DNA of 41,204 nt from Rhodococcus sp. (in: high G+C Gram-positive bacteria) (GTDB lineage Bacteria; Actinomycetota; Actinomycetes; Mycobacteriales; Mycobacteriaceae). The number at the start of each line of letters is the position of its first letter. Positions within the stretch are counted from its first letter, which is position 1. Positions 25,144 to 33,823 of this stretch are shown here, piece by piece. The stretch covers positions 1 to 41,204 of the forward strand of contig SEEV01000017.1 in NCBI GenBank assembly GCA_004211695.1, given 5' to 3'. The translations under genes were made by a program, and so were the position numbers. The notes under the pieces were generated by a model. The model was given only the letters and a program-made list of their open reading frames with translations. It was not told the DNA's origin and made no database searches.

Positions 25144-26472
25144 ATGGCTGAGATCAGCGCTCGACGCCGATTAATCGGCGCTTCGGTAGGAAATATAGGC
25201 GAAACTTACGACTTCTTCCTGTTCGCCTTCTCCGCGCCGGCTTTGGCGGCCCACTTCTTTTCCAAATCCGATCCGACTGCCGCGATGTTCGGATCGCTAG
25301 CAGTGTTCGCGATCGCCTTTTTTGCACGGCCCGTCGGAGGGGTGCTCTTCGGCTACGTCGGCGACCGCACCAGCCGTATCGTGGCACTGACCGCGAGCCT
25401 CGGCCTCATGGGTATCTGCACTGCCCTCGTCGGGTTCCTGCCCACATACGGGAGCATCGGCCTGCTTGCACCCGTTCTTCTGGTCCTCTGCCGCATCGGT
25501 CAGGGATTGGCTCTTGGCGGCGAGGCGAGTGGCGGGTACTCCTATGTCATCGAATCCGCGCCCAACGGGAAGCGTGCTCAGTGGGTTAGTACGGCTGTGT
25601 GCGCAGCGTGGCTGCCCGCCGTTCTCGCCGCCCTCCTCATCCTCCTGCTCCGATTCGGCATGGGCGACGAAAGTTACATGGCGTGGGGTTGGCGGATCCC
25701 GTTCGTCCTGGGCGGTGTGGCAGCCGTCATCGGCCTCTGGCTCCGTTTTAGCCTGGATGACCCGAAGGAGTTCACCGAGGCCAAGGCGGAGACGAAAGTT
25801 CGCAATCCGGTTCGGCTGATACTTCGGACGAACTGGCGAGGAGTTGTGAACTCCATGCTACTGAGTTCGACGCATTCGGTGAGTTCCAATTTTCTTCTCG
25901 GATTCATGTTCACGTTCCTCACGAGTGTCGCCGGGCTCGGCGCGACCACTGCTCTCCTGAGTAACTCTGCGGCCATCGTCGTCGCCGCCTTGATGTTCCC
26001 GGTGATGGGGCGCCTGGCAGACCGGGTTGGCCGCAAGCCTCTGCTCCTGGTGGGCTCCACGGTGCTGATCATAGGAGCGTATCCAGCGTTTCTGCTCGCC
26101 TCCTCGGGTACCCTCCTTGGCGCCTGCCTGGGTCAGTTGATCCTGGTGTTGTCCATTAGCCCATGCGTTGCGGGCAGCTTCGCCACACAGCTCGAGCTCT
26201 TCCCGACCGCAGTGCGGTGGACTGGCCACGCCATTTCTCAGAATGCCGGTAGCGCGATCTTCGGCGGTCTGGCCCCGCTGATCAGTGCCTCCTTGGTCTC
26301 GGCGTTCGGCACCCCGATTGCGCCCGCGTATTACTTGATCGCCATCGGCGTGCTCGCGGTTGTTGTGGTCAGCCGTACCCCGGAAACCGTGCGGGTTACT
26401 TTGCGTGACTCGGTGCGGCCTGTGGCTCAGCACGATGCCGCTAAGACATGCGAGAAGTTGCCGATCGATTGA
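25144..26472 (+). CDS. MFS transporter of the metabolite:H+ symporter (MHS) type
   Basis: This 442-residue polytopic membrane protein begins with GASVGNIGETYDFFLFAF. This is the GN..E.YDF signature of MHS importers (ShiA, ProP and KgtP relatives), followed by ARPVGGVLFGYVGDRTSR, the motif A region. Members import carboxylated or zwitterionic metabolites with protons. ATG 25144 is used; the frame extends 40 codons upstream without a ribosome site. It stands alone between IS debris and a crotonase gene and is the best candidate importer for the island's substrate. Confidence 0.9.
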   Translation: MAEISARRRLIGASVGNIGETYDFFLFAFSAPALAAHFFSKSDPTAAMFGSLAVFAIAFFARPVGGVLFGYVGDRTSRIVALTASLGLMGICTALVGFLPTYGSIGLLAPVLLVLCRIGQGLALGGEASGGYSYVIESAPNGKRAQWVSTAVCAAWLPAVLAALLILLLRFGMGDESYMAWGWRIPFVLGGVAAVIGLWLRFSLDDPKEFTEAKAETKVRNPVRLILRTNWRGVVNSMLLSSTHSVSSNFLLGFMFTFLTSVAGLGATTALLSNSAAIVVAALMFPVMGRLADRVGRKPLLLVGSTVLIIGAYPAFLLASSGTLLGACLGQLILVLSISPCVAGSFATQLELFPTAVRWTGHAISQNAGSAIFGGLAPLISASLVSAFGTPIAPAYYLIAIGVLAVVVVSRTPETVRVTLRDSVRPVAQHDAAKTCEKLPID

Positions 26473-26530
26473 GATGGGCGCCTCACCGAGAGTGAGCCGC
26501 ACCGTCGCGTGAGCGTGGCGAAGAACGTGA

Positions 26531-26588
26531 ATGCCCGCCGGGCGGGCGAGTAGGGGTCCCCGCACCCTATTCGACCCCCGGCGGGCAT
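26531..26588. repeat. 12-bp perfect inverted repeat downstream of the MHS transporter
   Basis: ATGCCCGCCGGG (26531-26542) pairs with CCCGGCGGGCAT (26577-26588) across a 34-base loop, about 60 bases after the transporter stop. No T tract follows. It may be a transcription terminator without a U-run, or the trace of an insertion end. Confidence 0.45.
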
Positions 26589-27164
26589 CTCGAATTCGAG
26601 TTCGTTCGGCAACGAGGTCTTCGCGATGGTCGACACGAATGCGGAGCTCACGTTTACGCCGTCGAGGCCGGCTTCGGGCAGCTCGGGCTCACGCAGGGCT
26701 GCGCGTGCGACTGCGAACGCGGCCACCGGATCCGATTTGCCGTAGGTGCGGGCGCCGTAGGACGTTCGCCATCAATCTCGGCGGGACGCGAACTATTCCG
26801 GCGGCGATCAAGCTACGTTCGAGGCGCCGATGACGGCAGTCCTCGATAGCCCAGCAGCGACAGGTGGTATTTGCTTATTCGCCAACGGTTTTGTTGGCGG
26901 TGGCCGTCCCGTCTGATCAACAAGACAGCGGTGGTGCGCTCGATGACCACCATGGCGGTTTCGTCCCAGATTGCTGGTGGGTGGCATGCGCCCGGTCGAT
27001 CCGCATATCCAGTAGGGGCGACGACGCTCCTCGGGGGTCAGGTCGGCCGCTCCTGATGGTGCCGGCAGGTCGCAGAACTGGTCAGCCACGGAGGCGCAAC
27101 AGCATTGAGCGCGATAGGGGATGGTCGGGGGTTTCCACCGCTCTACAGATCCCGGCGTTGATCA

Positions 27165-27175
27165 GTGTCATACAA
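27165..27175. promoter_or_regulatory. TGTCAnACAA motif upstream of the crotonase
   Basis: GTGTCATACAA matches the core of the palindrome at 34179-34189 except for the first and central bases. It overlaps a TACAAT -10-like hexamer about 46 bases before the crotonase ATG. Confidence 0.4.
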
Positions 27176-27221
27176 TATCTTCGTTGTTATGGTTTGAGTA
27201 AGATCCTTCGAAAGGGCTTTG

Positions 27222-28010
27222 ATGAACTTCGATGACTATGAACGCCTTTCCTTCGAACGTAAAAAGGATGGGGTCCTGCTCATGTACATCGACCGGCCCG
27301 AGAAGTACAACGCAGCAGACAAGCGCATGTTGACTGAGTTCGTTACGGTCTGGCCCGACATCGCGAATGACGAAGAGACTCGCGTCGTCGTTGTCACAGG
27401 GCGAGGCAAGGCGTTCTGTTCGGGCGGCGACCTGCAGGAAGAACTTGAGAAGGTCGCCAATTATCAAGCCGTGGTCACGTCCATGGAAGAGGCGCGCAAG
27501 CTGGTTGAGAACATGGTTGCTTGCGACAAGCCCATCATCTCGGCGATCAACGGACCGGCTGCCGGCGCCGGTCTGGTTGTGGCATTACTCTCCGACATCA
27601 GCATCATCGGTGCAGATGTTCAGTTCACCGATGGACACATCAACATCGGTCTTGCTGCCGGCGACCATGCAGCCTTGATCTGGCCGCTGCTATGCGGAAT
27701 GGCGAAGGCGAAGTACTACCTGTTGACGGGCGACCGAATGGACGGACGGCAGGCCGACGAGCTCGGTCTGGTCAGCAAGGCCGTGCCACGCGAGCAAGTA
27801 CTCGAAGAGGCCATGTCCGTGGCCGGTCGGCTGGCACGGGGCCCGCAGCACGCTACACAGTGGACGAAGCGGGCCCTGAACAGTTGGCTGAGACTGGCGA
27901 TGCCGGCGTTCGAAGCATCGCTCGCGCTGGAGATGATCACTCTGTTCTCGGAGGACGCGCGCGAGGGTATAAGCGCGTTTCTGGAACGACGAGATGCCGA
28001 TTTCGCCTGA
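27222..28010 (+). CDS. Enoyl-CoA hydratase/isomerase (crotonase) family protein
   Basis: This 262-residue protein starts at ATG 27222, 6 bases after AAGGG; the TTG just before it is the other option. Crotonase features are [12 protein letters not shown], the first oxyanion-hole loop, and [17 protein letters not shown], the second. The positions that hold the two catalytic glutamates of classical hydratases read Leu (GAGLVV) and His (TDGHINIG). [13 protein letters not shown] follows and offers an aspartate instead. Isomerase, hydrolase or another crotonase reaction is therefore as likely as hydration. It is transcribed alone. Confidence 0.87.
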   Translation: MNFDDYERLSFERKKDGVLLMYIDRPEKYNAADKRMLTEFVTVWPDIANDEETRVVVVTGRGKAFCSGGDLQEELEKVANYQAVVTSMEEARKLVENMVACDKPIISAINGPAAGAGLVVALLSDISIIGADVQFTDGHINIGLAAGDHAALIWPLLCGMAKAKYYLLTGDRMDGRQADELGLVSKAVPREQVLEEAMSVAGRLARGPQHATQWTKRALNSWLRLAMPAFEASLALEMITLFSEDAREGISAFLERRDADFA

Positions 28011-28239
28011 TCTGGCCTCGGGAACCGTAGGGTACGGCGTCGACGGGCGACCAGTGCACCATCTTCGGTCCGGAATGGGCATTTACACCGGGGACTTAGC
28101 AATATCGATTCCTGTGCAGAAAACGGTGGGCGAAAAGTTTGCGGAGGGTTTCTAGTCCACGTGTGACGAAAGACTTGGAAACCTGTATCCGGAGGGGTGG
28201 GGACGGAGCTTTGCCTGAACACTCGTGACGGTCGAGAAA

Positions 28240-28482
28240 ATGGGCCCCAGGCGATCGTCAACGCGGAGTGCGAACTCGAAACCATCGGTCTCGTCGTGCG
28301 CACCCCCGACGCGCAGGATCGACGCGGGAATCGAGGTCACCGATGCCGGTCGGGAGGGGCTGGCGCAGGAGCGGCTGTGGCTGGAACAGCTATCGGGGAA
28401 CGACGGAGTCGAGGGGAAGAAGGCCCTCGACTCCGTCGTTTCGATTCTGCCCAAGTTGCTGGACGATGCCCCCGTCGATTGA
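28240..28482 (+). pseudogene. MarR-family regulator remnant
   Basis: VNAECELETIGLVVRTPDAQ followed by DRR in one frame continues after a frameshift as GIEVTDAGREGLAQERLWLE. This is the wing (DRR...) and post-wing helix of MarR regulators. The N-terminal half and recognition helix are absent. It precedes an equally broken exporter, so it was probably that exporter's repressor. Confidence 0.72.
28399..28440. repeat. Perfect 17-bp stem with 8-base loop inside the MarR remnant
   Basis: AACGACGGAGTCGAGGG (28399-28415) is exactly complementary to CCCTCGACTCCGTCGTT (28424-28440). No T-run follows. It would form a very stable hairpin in RNA. Confidence 0.7.
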
Positions 28483-28530
28483 GTCCACCGTGCCGTCCCG
28501 GTTACTGCCTGCCCTGGCGTACGCCGCCTG

Positions 28531-29177
28531 ACCACAGCGGCTGTCAGTTCACTAGGCATGCTGCTGGTGTCCGCGGTCTCCCGGGAAATGCACGTCGCGA
28601 TGAGCACCGGACAGTGGATGATGACTGTCCACCTCTTGGTTGGGGCGATCGTAACGCCGATCATGGGCCTACTCAGCGACGACCCTATAAGAAGTGCCTG
28701 CTCCTGTGCTTCCCGACGACGATCCTTTTCGGTTCGATCGTCGCCGCCACGGCCCCCCACTTCATCATGTTCCTGATCGGGCGCGCACTGAAGGAGTTCA
28801 CCTACTGATTTCTTCCGGTGGCAATCGCCCTGGCCCGCCGGTACTTTCCCGTTCGGGTTCGGACTGAGGATTGGCATGATGTACGCGGCAATGCCGGCCC
28901 TGATCGCCCGCAGCGTCGCCGACACCGAACTCGGCAGCGCCGTGAGCTTCAACCAGGTGCTGCGCACCGTCGGCGGTTCGTTCGGCAGCGCCCTCGCAGG
29001 TGCGGTGCTCGCGGCGAACCTGGCACCGGATCTACTTCCCACCGAAGACGGAATCAGGCTCGCTCTCGCCGTGGGTGCTGCACGGTCCTCTTCGTCGCAC
29101 TCCTCGTCAATCACGTGATGTCACGTCCGCCGATCCCGGTGTCGGAGCCGGCGGACGCGCGTATCAGTCGAGGCTAG
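28531..29177 (+). pseudogene. DHA2-type MFS exporter remnant
   Basis: Segments in different frames belong to one 14-TM exporter. They are LGMLLVSAVSREMHVAMSTG followed by QWMMTVHLLVGAIVTPIMG, then CFPTTILFGSIVAATAPHFI followed by MFLIGRAL. These lead to MMYAAMPALIARSVADTELG with FNQVLRTVGGSFGSALAG, and finally VLFVALLVNHVMS. Stops, frameshifts and a large internal deletion make it non-functional. The later part resembles the equivalent region of the intact exporter at 8454-10445, so they are of the same family. Confidence 0.78.
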
Positions 29178-29671
29178 ACACCTTCGACGATGGCGGCCAT
29201 CGAGCGTCGGGGAGGCGCTCTGGTGCCCGATGTGTGCGTCGCCACACGTATTGTCACACAACGGGATTAGATTGGTATACAGCTTTGCCCGGGACTGCGC
29301 GACGGGTTACCGGGATGTGGGGATGTATCCGAATGTAGTGTCGCACTGGAAGGGGGCGGGTGTGGACGAGCTGGCCCCGCCGACCTTCGGTCGATCGATA
29401 CGAATTTTCAGGCCGCGGGGACCGATTCCGTTGCGTCGGAGGATATTCGCGGGTGAGGAAGATCGTACAGGCTCATCGGTTCGGGAAACAGCATCCTGAA
29501 TGTGTCGTGGCCATTGGACTGAGGAAAATAGTGAGCAGCATGGACCCTCACTCGTGGCCCGGTTGTCATCGGGGCCTGCTTGCTTCCGATGGTTGTCGCG
29601 TAATGCTGATTTGGGCGGCACGGGCATCGACGCAAGTGCGCGCCAGTGCACATTCAAAGGGGGATCGAGAA
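29178..29671. other. 500-base gap between exporter remnant and acyl-CoA dehydrogenase 3' end
   Basis: No intact gene is present. A + strand scrap around 29300-29400 (VGMYPNVVSHWKGAGVDELA) resembles the helix-turn-helix of IS630-type transposases, but it is too short to call. A TTGTCACACAA motif lies at 29251-29261. Confidence 0.4.
29251..29261. promoter_or_regulatory. TTGTCACACAA motif
   Basis: One base differs from the palindrome TTGTCAGACAA at 34179. There is no intact + strand gene directly downstream, so it may mark the promoter of a deleted gene. Confidence 0.3.
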
Positions 29672-30862
29672 TCACAACTGGTAGTCCTGCAGCAGGGCAC
29701 GTCCGATGATCATCTTCTGGATGTCGGAAGTACCTTCGCCGATCAGCATGAAAGCGGCTTCGCGGTAGAGGCGTTCGATCTCGTACTCACGGGAATATCC
29801 ATATCCGCCGTGGATGCGGAACGATGCCTCGACGACTTCTTTGCAGTACTCGCTCGCGACCATCTTGGCCATCCCGGCTTCGACGTCCATTCGTTCGCCG
29901 GCGTCCTTCAGGCGTGCCGCGCGGACCACCATTGCGTGCGCGGTCTCGACCTTGGTGGCCATCTCGGCGATCCGGAACAGGATGGCCTGGTGCTGGGCGA
30001 TGGGTTTGCCGAAGGACTCACGCTGCTGTGCGTAGGCGATCCCCAGCTCGAACGCACGGTTTGCGATGCCGACGGCGCGGGCGCCGACGTTCACGCGTCC
30101 CACCTCGACGCCGTCCATCATTTGGTAGAAGCCCTTGCCGGGCTTTCCGCCCAGGATCTGGTCCGAGGAGACCCGATGGTGGTCGAGGATCATCTCGGTG
30201 GTGTCGATCCCCTTATAGCCCATCTTGTCGATCTTGCCGGGAATGGTGACTCCCTGAGCAGTCTCGCCGAACCCGGACTCCTTCTCGACCAGGAAGGTTG
30301 TCATGTTGCGGTACACCGATTCTGCGCCCTCGTCGGTCTTGCAAAGGACCGCGACCAGGTTCGCCGACCCACCATTGGTAAGCCACATCTTCTGGCCGGT
30401 GATCTCGTAGCCGTCGTCGGTACGGGCCGCCTTGGTGGTGATTGCCGAAACGTCTGAGCCCAATCCCGGTTCTGACATCGAGAACGCGCCGCGAACCTCG
30501 CCCGTGGCCATGCGCGGGAGGTATCGCTCCTTCTGCTCGGGCGTGCCATGCTGCTTGATCATGTGCGCCACGATGAAGTGGGTGTTGATCACGCCCGAGA
30601 CGCTCATCCAGCCGCGTGCGATCTCCTCGACCACGAGTGCGTAGGTCAACAGTGACTCGCCAAGCCCGCCGTACTCCTCGGGAATCATGAGCCCGAAGAT
30701 GCCCAATTCTCTGAGGCCCTCAACGATCTCGGTCGGGTATTCGTCGGCGTGCTCGAGTTCGGTGGCGACGGGAATGATCTTTTTGTCGACGAACTCCCGC
30801 ACCACCGCGAGGATCTCTGCCTGCTCGGTGGTCAGGCCGTCGGTGCGAACGAGACTACCCAT
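29672..30862 (-). CDS. Acyl-CoA dehydrogenase
   Basis: This 396-residue FAD enzyme introduces the alpha-beta double bond in acyl-CoA, the first step of beta-oxidation. The family signatures are complete: FSMSEPGLGSDVSAI (flavin and substrate binding), GYGYSREYEIERLYREA, and the catalytic base in LIGEGTSDIQKMIIGR. AGGAG sits before ATG 30862. The 101-codon upstream extension runs through the divergent promoter and is rejected. It is transcribed divergently from the SDR-thiolase operon across 63 bases, so both are probably co-regulated. It was not possible to tell chain-length preference. Confidence 0.93.
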   Translation of the reverse strand: MGSLVRTDGLTTEQAEILAVVREFVDKKIIPVATELEHADEYPTEIVEGLRELGIFGLMIPEEYGGLGESLLTYALVVEEIARGWMSVSGVINTHFIVAHMIKQHGTPEQKERYLPRMATGEVRGAFSMSEPGLGSDVSAITTKAARTDDGYEITGQKMWLTNGGSANLVAVLCKTDEGAESVYRNMTTFLVEKESGFGETAQGVTIPGKIDKMGYKGIDTTEMILDHHRVSSDQILGGKPGKGFYQMMDGVEVGRVNVGARAVGIANRAFELGIAYAQQRESFGKPIAQHQAILFRIAEMATKVETAHAMVVRAARLKDAGERMDVEAGMAKMVASEYCKEVVEASFRIHGGYGYSREYEIERLYREAAFMLIGEGTSDIQKMIIGRALLQDYQL

Positions 30863-30889
30863 ATCGATGACTCCTCTTCGTGATGGAAC

Positions 30890-30931
30890 TTGACTAAGAC
30901 GGTAGATGTCAGACATATTACATTCATGTCT
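30890..30931 (+). promoter_or_regulatory. Divergent promoter with palindromes overlapping a leaderless start
   Basis: TTGACT (30890-30895) and CATATT (30914-30919) are 18 bases apart, which places the transcript start at about the ATG at 30926. There is no ribosome site, so the mRNA is probably leaderless. The perfect palindrome ATGTCAGACAT (30906-30916) and a wider repeat AGACAT-N9-ATGTCT (30911-30931) cover the -10 region and start codon. A repressor there would block both directions. Confidence 0.5.
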
Positions 30932-31669
30932 AATCCGGTTGTGGTGGTCACAGGTGCGGGACGCGGACTCGGCGAAGCAATCGCACTGTCCGTTGCCGAG
31001 CACGGTGCACGTGTCGTACTTGCCGGGAGGTCGGTTCCGGCTCTCCAACAGGTGTGTCGAGCGATCGAAGCGAATGGAGGAAAGGCGCTTGTCAGGCCTA
31101 CCGACGTCACCGACGCGGAGTCGGTTGCAGGACTGTTCGCCGACGCGGACGACGCCTTCGGTCACATTGACGTGCTGGTCAACAATGCCGGTATCGCGAC
31201 GGAGTCGAACCTGATCGATCTCGACGAGGCGGAATGGGACCGGATCTTCGACACCAACGTCCGCGGGATGTTCTTGTGTACGCGTGAGGCGGGTCGCCGT
31301 TTCGCGGCGGCCGGTGCCGGACGCGCGGTCAACGTCGCATCCGTGTTCGGGCTGCTCGGCCGGCCGGGATTCTCCGCGTATTGCGCCTCGAAGGGCGCGG
31401 TCGTCAACTTCACCCGGTCGGTCGCGGCCGAGTGGGCGCGTTTCGGTGCGCAGATCAACGGTGTGGCACCAGGCTACTTCGCCACCGACATCAACGCCGA
31501 GTTGCGCGAGAACGAGGCCGCCATGGCGAAAGTGCTGCGCCGCATCCCGGCCTACCGAATGGGAACACCCGAAGAGCTGGCCAACGTCGTGACCTACTTG
31601 GCGATGTCGGCGCCGGACTTCTTGACCGGCCAGACCATCGCGGTCGACGGCGGCGAGTCGAGCGTGTGA
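30926..31669 (+). CDS. SDR family oxidoreductase (3-oxoacyl/3-hydroxyacyl-CoA reductase-like)
   Basis: This is a 247-residue classical SDR with TGAGRGLG at the cofactor loop, NNAG, the triad serine in NVASVFG and an intact YCASK. The C-terminal FLTGQTIAVDGG is typical of the FabG-like branch. It probably oxidises the 3-hydroxyacyl-CoA made by a hydratase. ATG 30926 is chosen over the TTG at 30890, which belongs to the -35 hexamer. The thiolase follows after 78 bases, so the pair supplies the last two beta-oxidation steps. Confidence 0.88.
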   Translation: MSNPVVVVTGAGRGLGEAIALSVAEHGARVVLAGRSVPALQQVCRAIEANGGKALVRPTDVTDAESVAGLFADADDAFGHIDVLVNNAGIATESNLIDLDEAEWDRIFDTNVRGMFLCTREAGRRFAAAGAGRAVNVASVFGLLGRPGFSAYCASKGAVVNFTRSVAAEWARFGAQINGVAPGYFATDINAELRENEAAMAKVLRRIPAYRMGTPEELANVVTYLAMSAPDFLTGQTIAVDGGESSV

Positions 31670-31747
31670 CAGGCCCTCGGATAACCGAGCTTTTCCACAA
31701 CCGGACTTGCAAGAACCGAACTACTGACACCTATGGGAGGCAACGCA

Positions 31748-32959
31748 ATGGCCGAAGCCGTGATCTGTGAACCGGTCCGCACCCCGGTCGGCCGCTACGG
31801 TGGGGTGTTCAAGGATGTGCCGGTCACAACGCTCGCCTCAACGGTGGTATCCGGACTTGTCGAGCGCTCCGGTCTCACCGCCGAGGACATCGACGACATC
31901 ATCTTCGGGCAGGGTTACGCCAACGGCGAGGCAGCGGCGATCGGGCGCATCGCCGCGCTCGACGCGGGACTCGACGTGACGGTACCGGGACTGCAGATCG
32001 ACCGTCGATGCGGATCCGGACTGCAGTCGGTGCTCTATGCCTGCATGCAGGTCGCGACCGGTGGGTCGGAACTGGTACTCGCCGGTGGTGCCGAGAGCAT
32101 GAGCCAGGCTGAGTACTATCTCTCCGACGGCCGATGGAATGCAGGCGGTCAACCGAAGCTGCTCGACCGGCTCGCCGCACCCCGTCGCAACTCCGGCGGC
32201 TGGCGCTACCCCGTCGAGGGCGGGATGATCGAGACCGCGGAGAACGTCGGACGTGAATACGGCGTGACACGCGAAGAGCAGGATGCGTGGGCACTGCGGT
32301 CGCAGCAACGAGCGGCGGCCGCCATGGAGGCAGGGCTTTTCGAAGATGAGACCATCCCCGTCGCAGTGCCGCAGCGAAAAGGGGATCCTGTCGTCGTCAC
32401 CCGCGACGAACATCCCCGCCCGGGCACCACGGTGCAGAGCCTGGCGCGGCTCGAGCCGATCATGGCATCGACCTTGCCGGAAGCGACGGTCACCGCCGGG
32501 AACTCCAGCGGCCAGAACGACGCCGCGGCGGTCGCCATCGTGACTACGCCGGCCAAGGCCGAACAACTCGGTTTGCGCCCGCTGGCCCGATTGGTCAGCT
32601 GGTCGCTGGCCGGGGTGGAACCCAAGCGAATGGGCATCGGCCCGGTGCCGGCCGCGCAACGCGCTCTCGAGCGTGCGGGGCTGGCATGGTCGGACATCGA
32701 CCTGATCGAGCTCAACGAGGCGTTCGCCGCCCAGGTGCTGGCCTGCTTCCGCGGCTGGCAGTTGACCGATGCCGATCTTGAACGAGTCAACGTCAACGGC
32801 TCCGGAATCTCCCTGGGACACCCGATCGGGGCGACCGGCGGACGAATCCTTGCAAGTCTGCTGCGCGAGATGGGTCGTCGAGAATCGCGGTACGGCATGG
32901 AAACGATGTGCATCGGCGGCGGCCAGGGGCTGGCCGCTATCTTCGAACGGTTGGTGTGA
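31748..32959 (+). CDS. Thiolase family acetyl-CoA C-acyltransferase
   Basis: This 403-residue enzyme cleaves 3-ketoacyl-CoA with CoA. All catalytic parts are present: C88 (DRRCGSGLQS), the NEAFA block (LNEAFAAQVLA), the histidine in GHPIGATGG and the second cysteine in METMCIGGGQG. GGGAGG precedes ATG 31748; the ATG five codons earlier is within the ribosome site. It is the last step of the beta-oxidation set and follows the SDR. The racemase-like gene begins just after its stop, so the two are co-transcribed. Confidence 0.94.
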   Translation: MAEAVICEPVRTPVGRYGGVFKDVPVTTLASTVVSGLVERSGLTAEDIDDIIFGQGYANGEAAAIGRIAALDAGLDVTVPGLQIDRRCGSGLQSVLYACMQVATGGSELVLAGGAESMSQAEYYLSDGRWNAGGQPKLLDRLAAPRRNSGGWRYPVEGGMIETAENVGREYGVTREEQDAWALRSQQRAAAAMEAGLFEDETIPVAVPQRKGDPVVVTRDEHPRPGTTVQSLARLEPIMASTLPEATVTAGNSSGQNDAAAVAIVTTPAKAEQLGLRPLARLVSWSLAGVEPKRMGIGPVPAAQRALERAGLAWSDIDLIELNEAFAAQVLACFRGWQLTDADLERVNVNGSGISLGHPIGATGGRILASLLREMGRRESRYGMETMCIGGGQGLAAIFERLV

Positions 32960-32961
32960 CA

Positions 32962-33807
32962 GTGACGAAAATCCTCTATCTCAGCATGTCCCGCGAGGAG
33001 TACTCGCCGAACTACTTTCCGTACCTGCGGTCTTACATCGACCAGGTGAAGTCGGCGGACACCGAGGTCGAACTCCGCGGGACGCGGGTAGGCCGCATCG
33101 ACAGCTTCCGGTTCTTCGAAGTGCTCGACTGGGTGTCGATTCTCGACTCGGTGATCGGCGCCGAACAGGACGGATTCGACGCCGTGGCCATCGGCAATAT
33201 TCTCGATCCGGCGCTGCGCGAGGCACGATCCATGGTCGACATCCCGGTTCTGGGCCTCGGTGAGACGTCCATGCTGACCTCCTGCATGATGGGCAGCCAG
33301 TTCTCGCTCGTCGGAGTCAATCCCTTCTTCGGCGGAAGATTCGAAGAGAACGTCGCCAAATACGGCCTGCGGGAACGCTTGGCAACTATCGAATGCATGG
33401 GCCTGACGCCCCACGAGTTGGACGCGTGCTTCTCCGACAAGGATGCGCGGAAGAAGGCGATCGAGTCGTTCACCACCGCCGCGCGGGCATCCCTCGACAA
33501 GGGAGCCGAGGTCGTCATCCCCGCCGGCGGCCGCCTGACCGCCTTCCTCAACGCGGTCGGCCTGCGCGACGTCGACGGTGCGCCACTACTGGACGGAACC
33601 GTGTCGCTCATTGCGGCAACCGAAGCGGCCGTGCGGGTCCACCGGCAATCGGGTGCTTTCGTAAGCCGTCGCAGGCTGTACGCGAAGGCGCCGCAAGCGT
33701 CGATTCAACAGGCCGCAGCGGAGTACGCCGACGGCTACCACGTGCCCGCGCTGGCCCGTCTCGTCGGCACCGGAACCGACAACCCAACGGACAGCCAGAA
33801 CCCTTAA
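32962..33807 (+). CDS. Asp/Glu (hydantoin) racemase superfamily protein lacking the catalytic cysteines
   Basis: The protein has 281 residues from GTG 32962 (GTG 32956 is equally possible). The fold is recognisable from FDAVAIGNILDPALREAR, IPVLGLGETSMLTSCMMG and a second half with GAEVVIPAGGRLTAFLN. In active racemases a cysteine sits in each of the first and last of these motifs (AC.GDP and GCAG). Here they read AIGNILDP and IPAGG, with no cysteine. Only the off-position TSCMMG cysteine remains. A different reaction or a binding role is likely. It directly precedes a broken CMD gene, the same order as the remnant at 22.4-23.0 kb. Confidence 0.75.
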   Translation: MTKILYLSMSREEYSPNYFPYLRSYIDQVKSADTEVELRGTRVGRIDSFRFFEVLDWVSILDSVIGAEQDGFDAVAIGNILDPALREARSMVDIPVLGLGETSMLTSCMMGSQFSLVGVNPFFGGRFEENVAKYGLRERLATIECMGLTPHELDACFSDKDARKKAIESFTTAARASLDKGAEVVIPAGGRLTAFLNAVGLRDVDGAPLLDGTVSLIAATEAAVRVHRQSGAFVSRRRLYAKAPQASIQQAAAEYADGYHVPALARLVGTGTDNPTDSQNP

Positions 33808-33823
33808 GCTCCAACCTTTCCGA

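Larger units (their letters stand above)
26473..27221. other. 750-base gap with inverted repeat and unrecognised debris
   Basis: No intact gene is recognised. A minus-strand frame (about 26427-26726) has protein-like composition (VAAFAVARAALREPELPEAG) but no identifiable family, and may be a gene remnant. The far end contains the promoter region of the crotonase. Confidence 0.45.

Noticed and set aside
26427-26726. Minus-strand frame with protein-like composition downstream of the MHS transporter
   Set aside because: It overlaps the transporter end, contains the inverted repeat, and matches no family I can name.
29230-29499. 89-residue + frame with IS630-like helix-turn-helix flavour
   Set aside because: Similarity is limited to about 30 residues, with no catalytic region.
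32206-33414. 402-residue minus-strand frame over thiolase and racemase-like genes
   Set aside because: It spans two real + strand genes and carries no recognisable motif.
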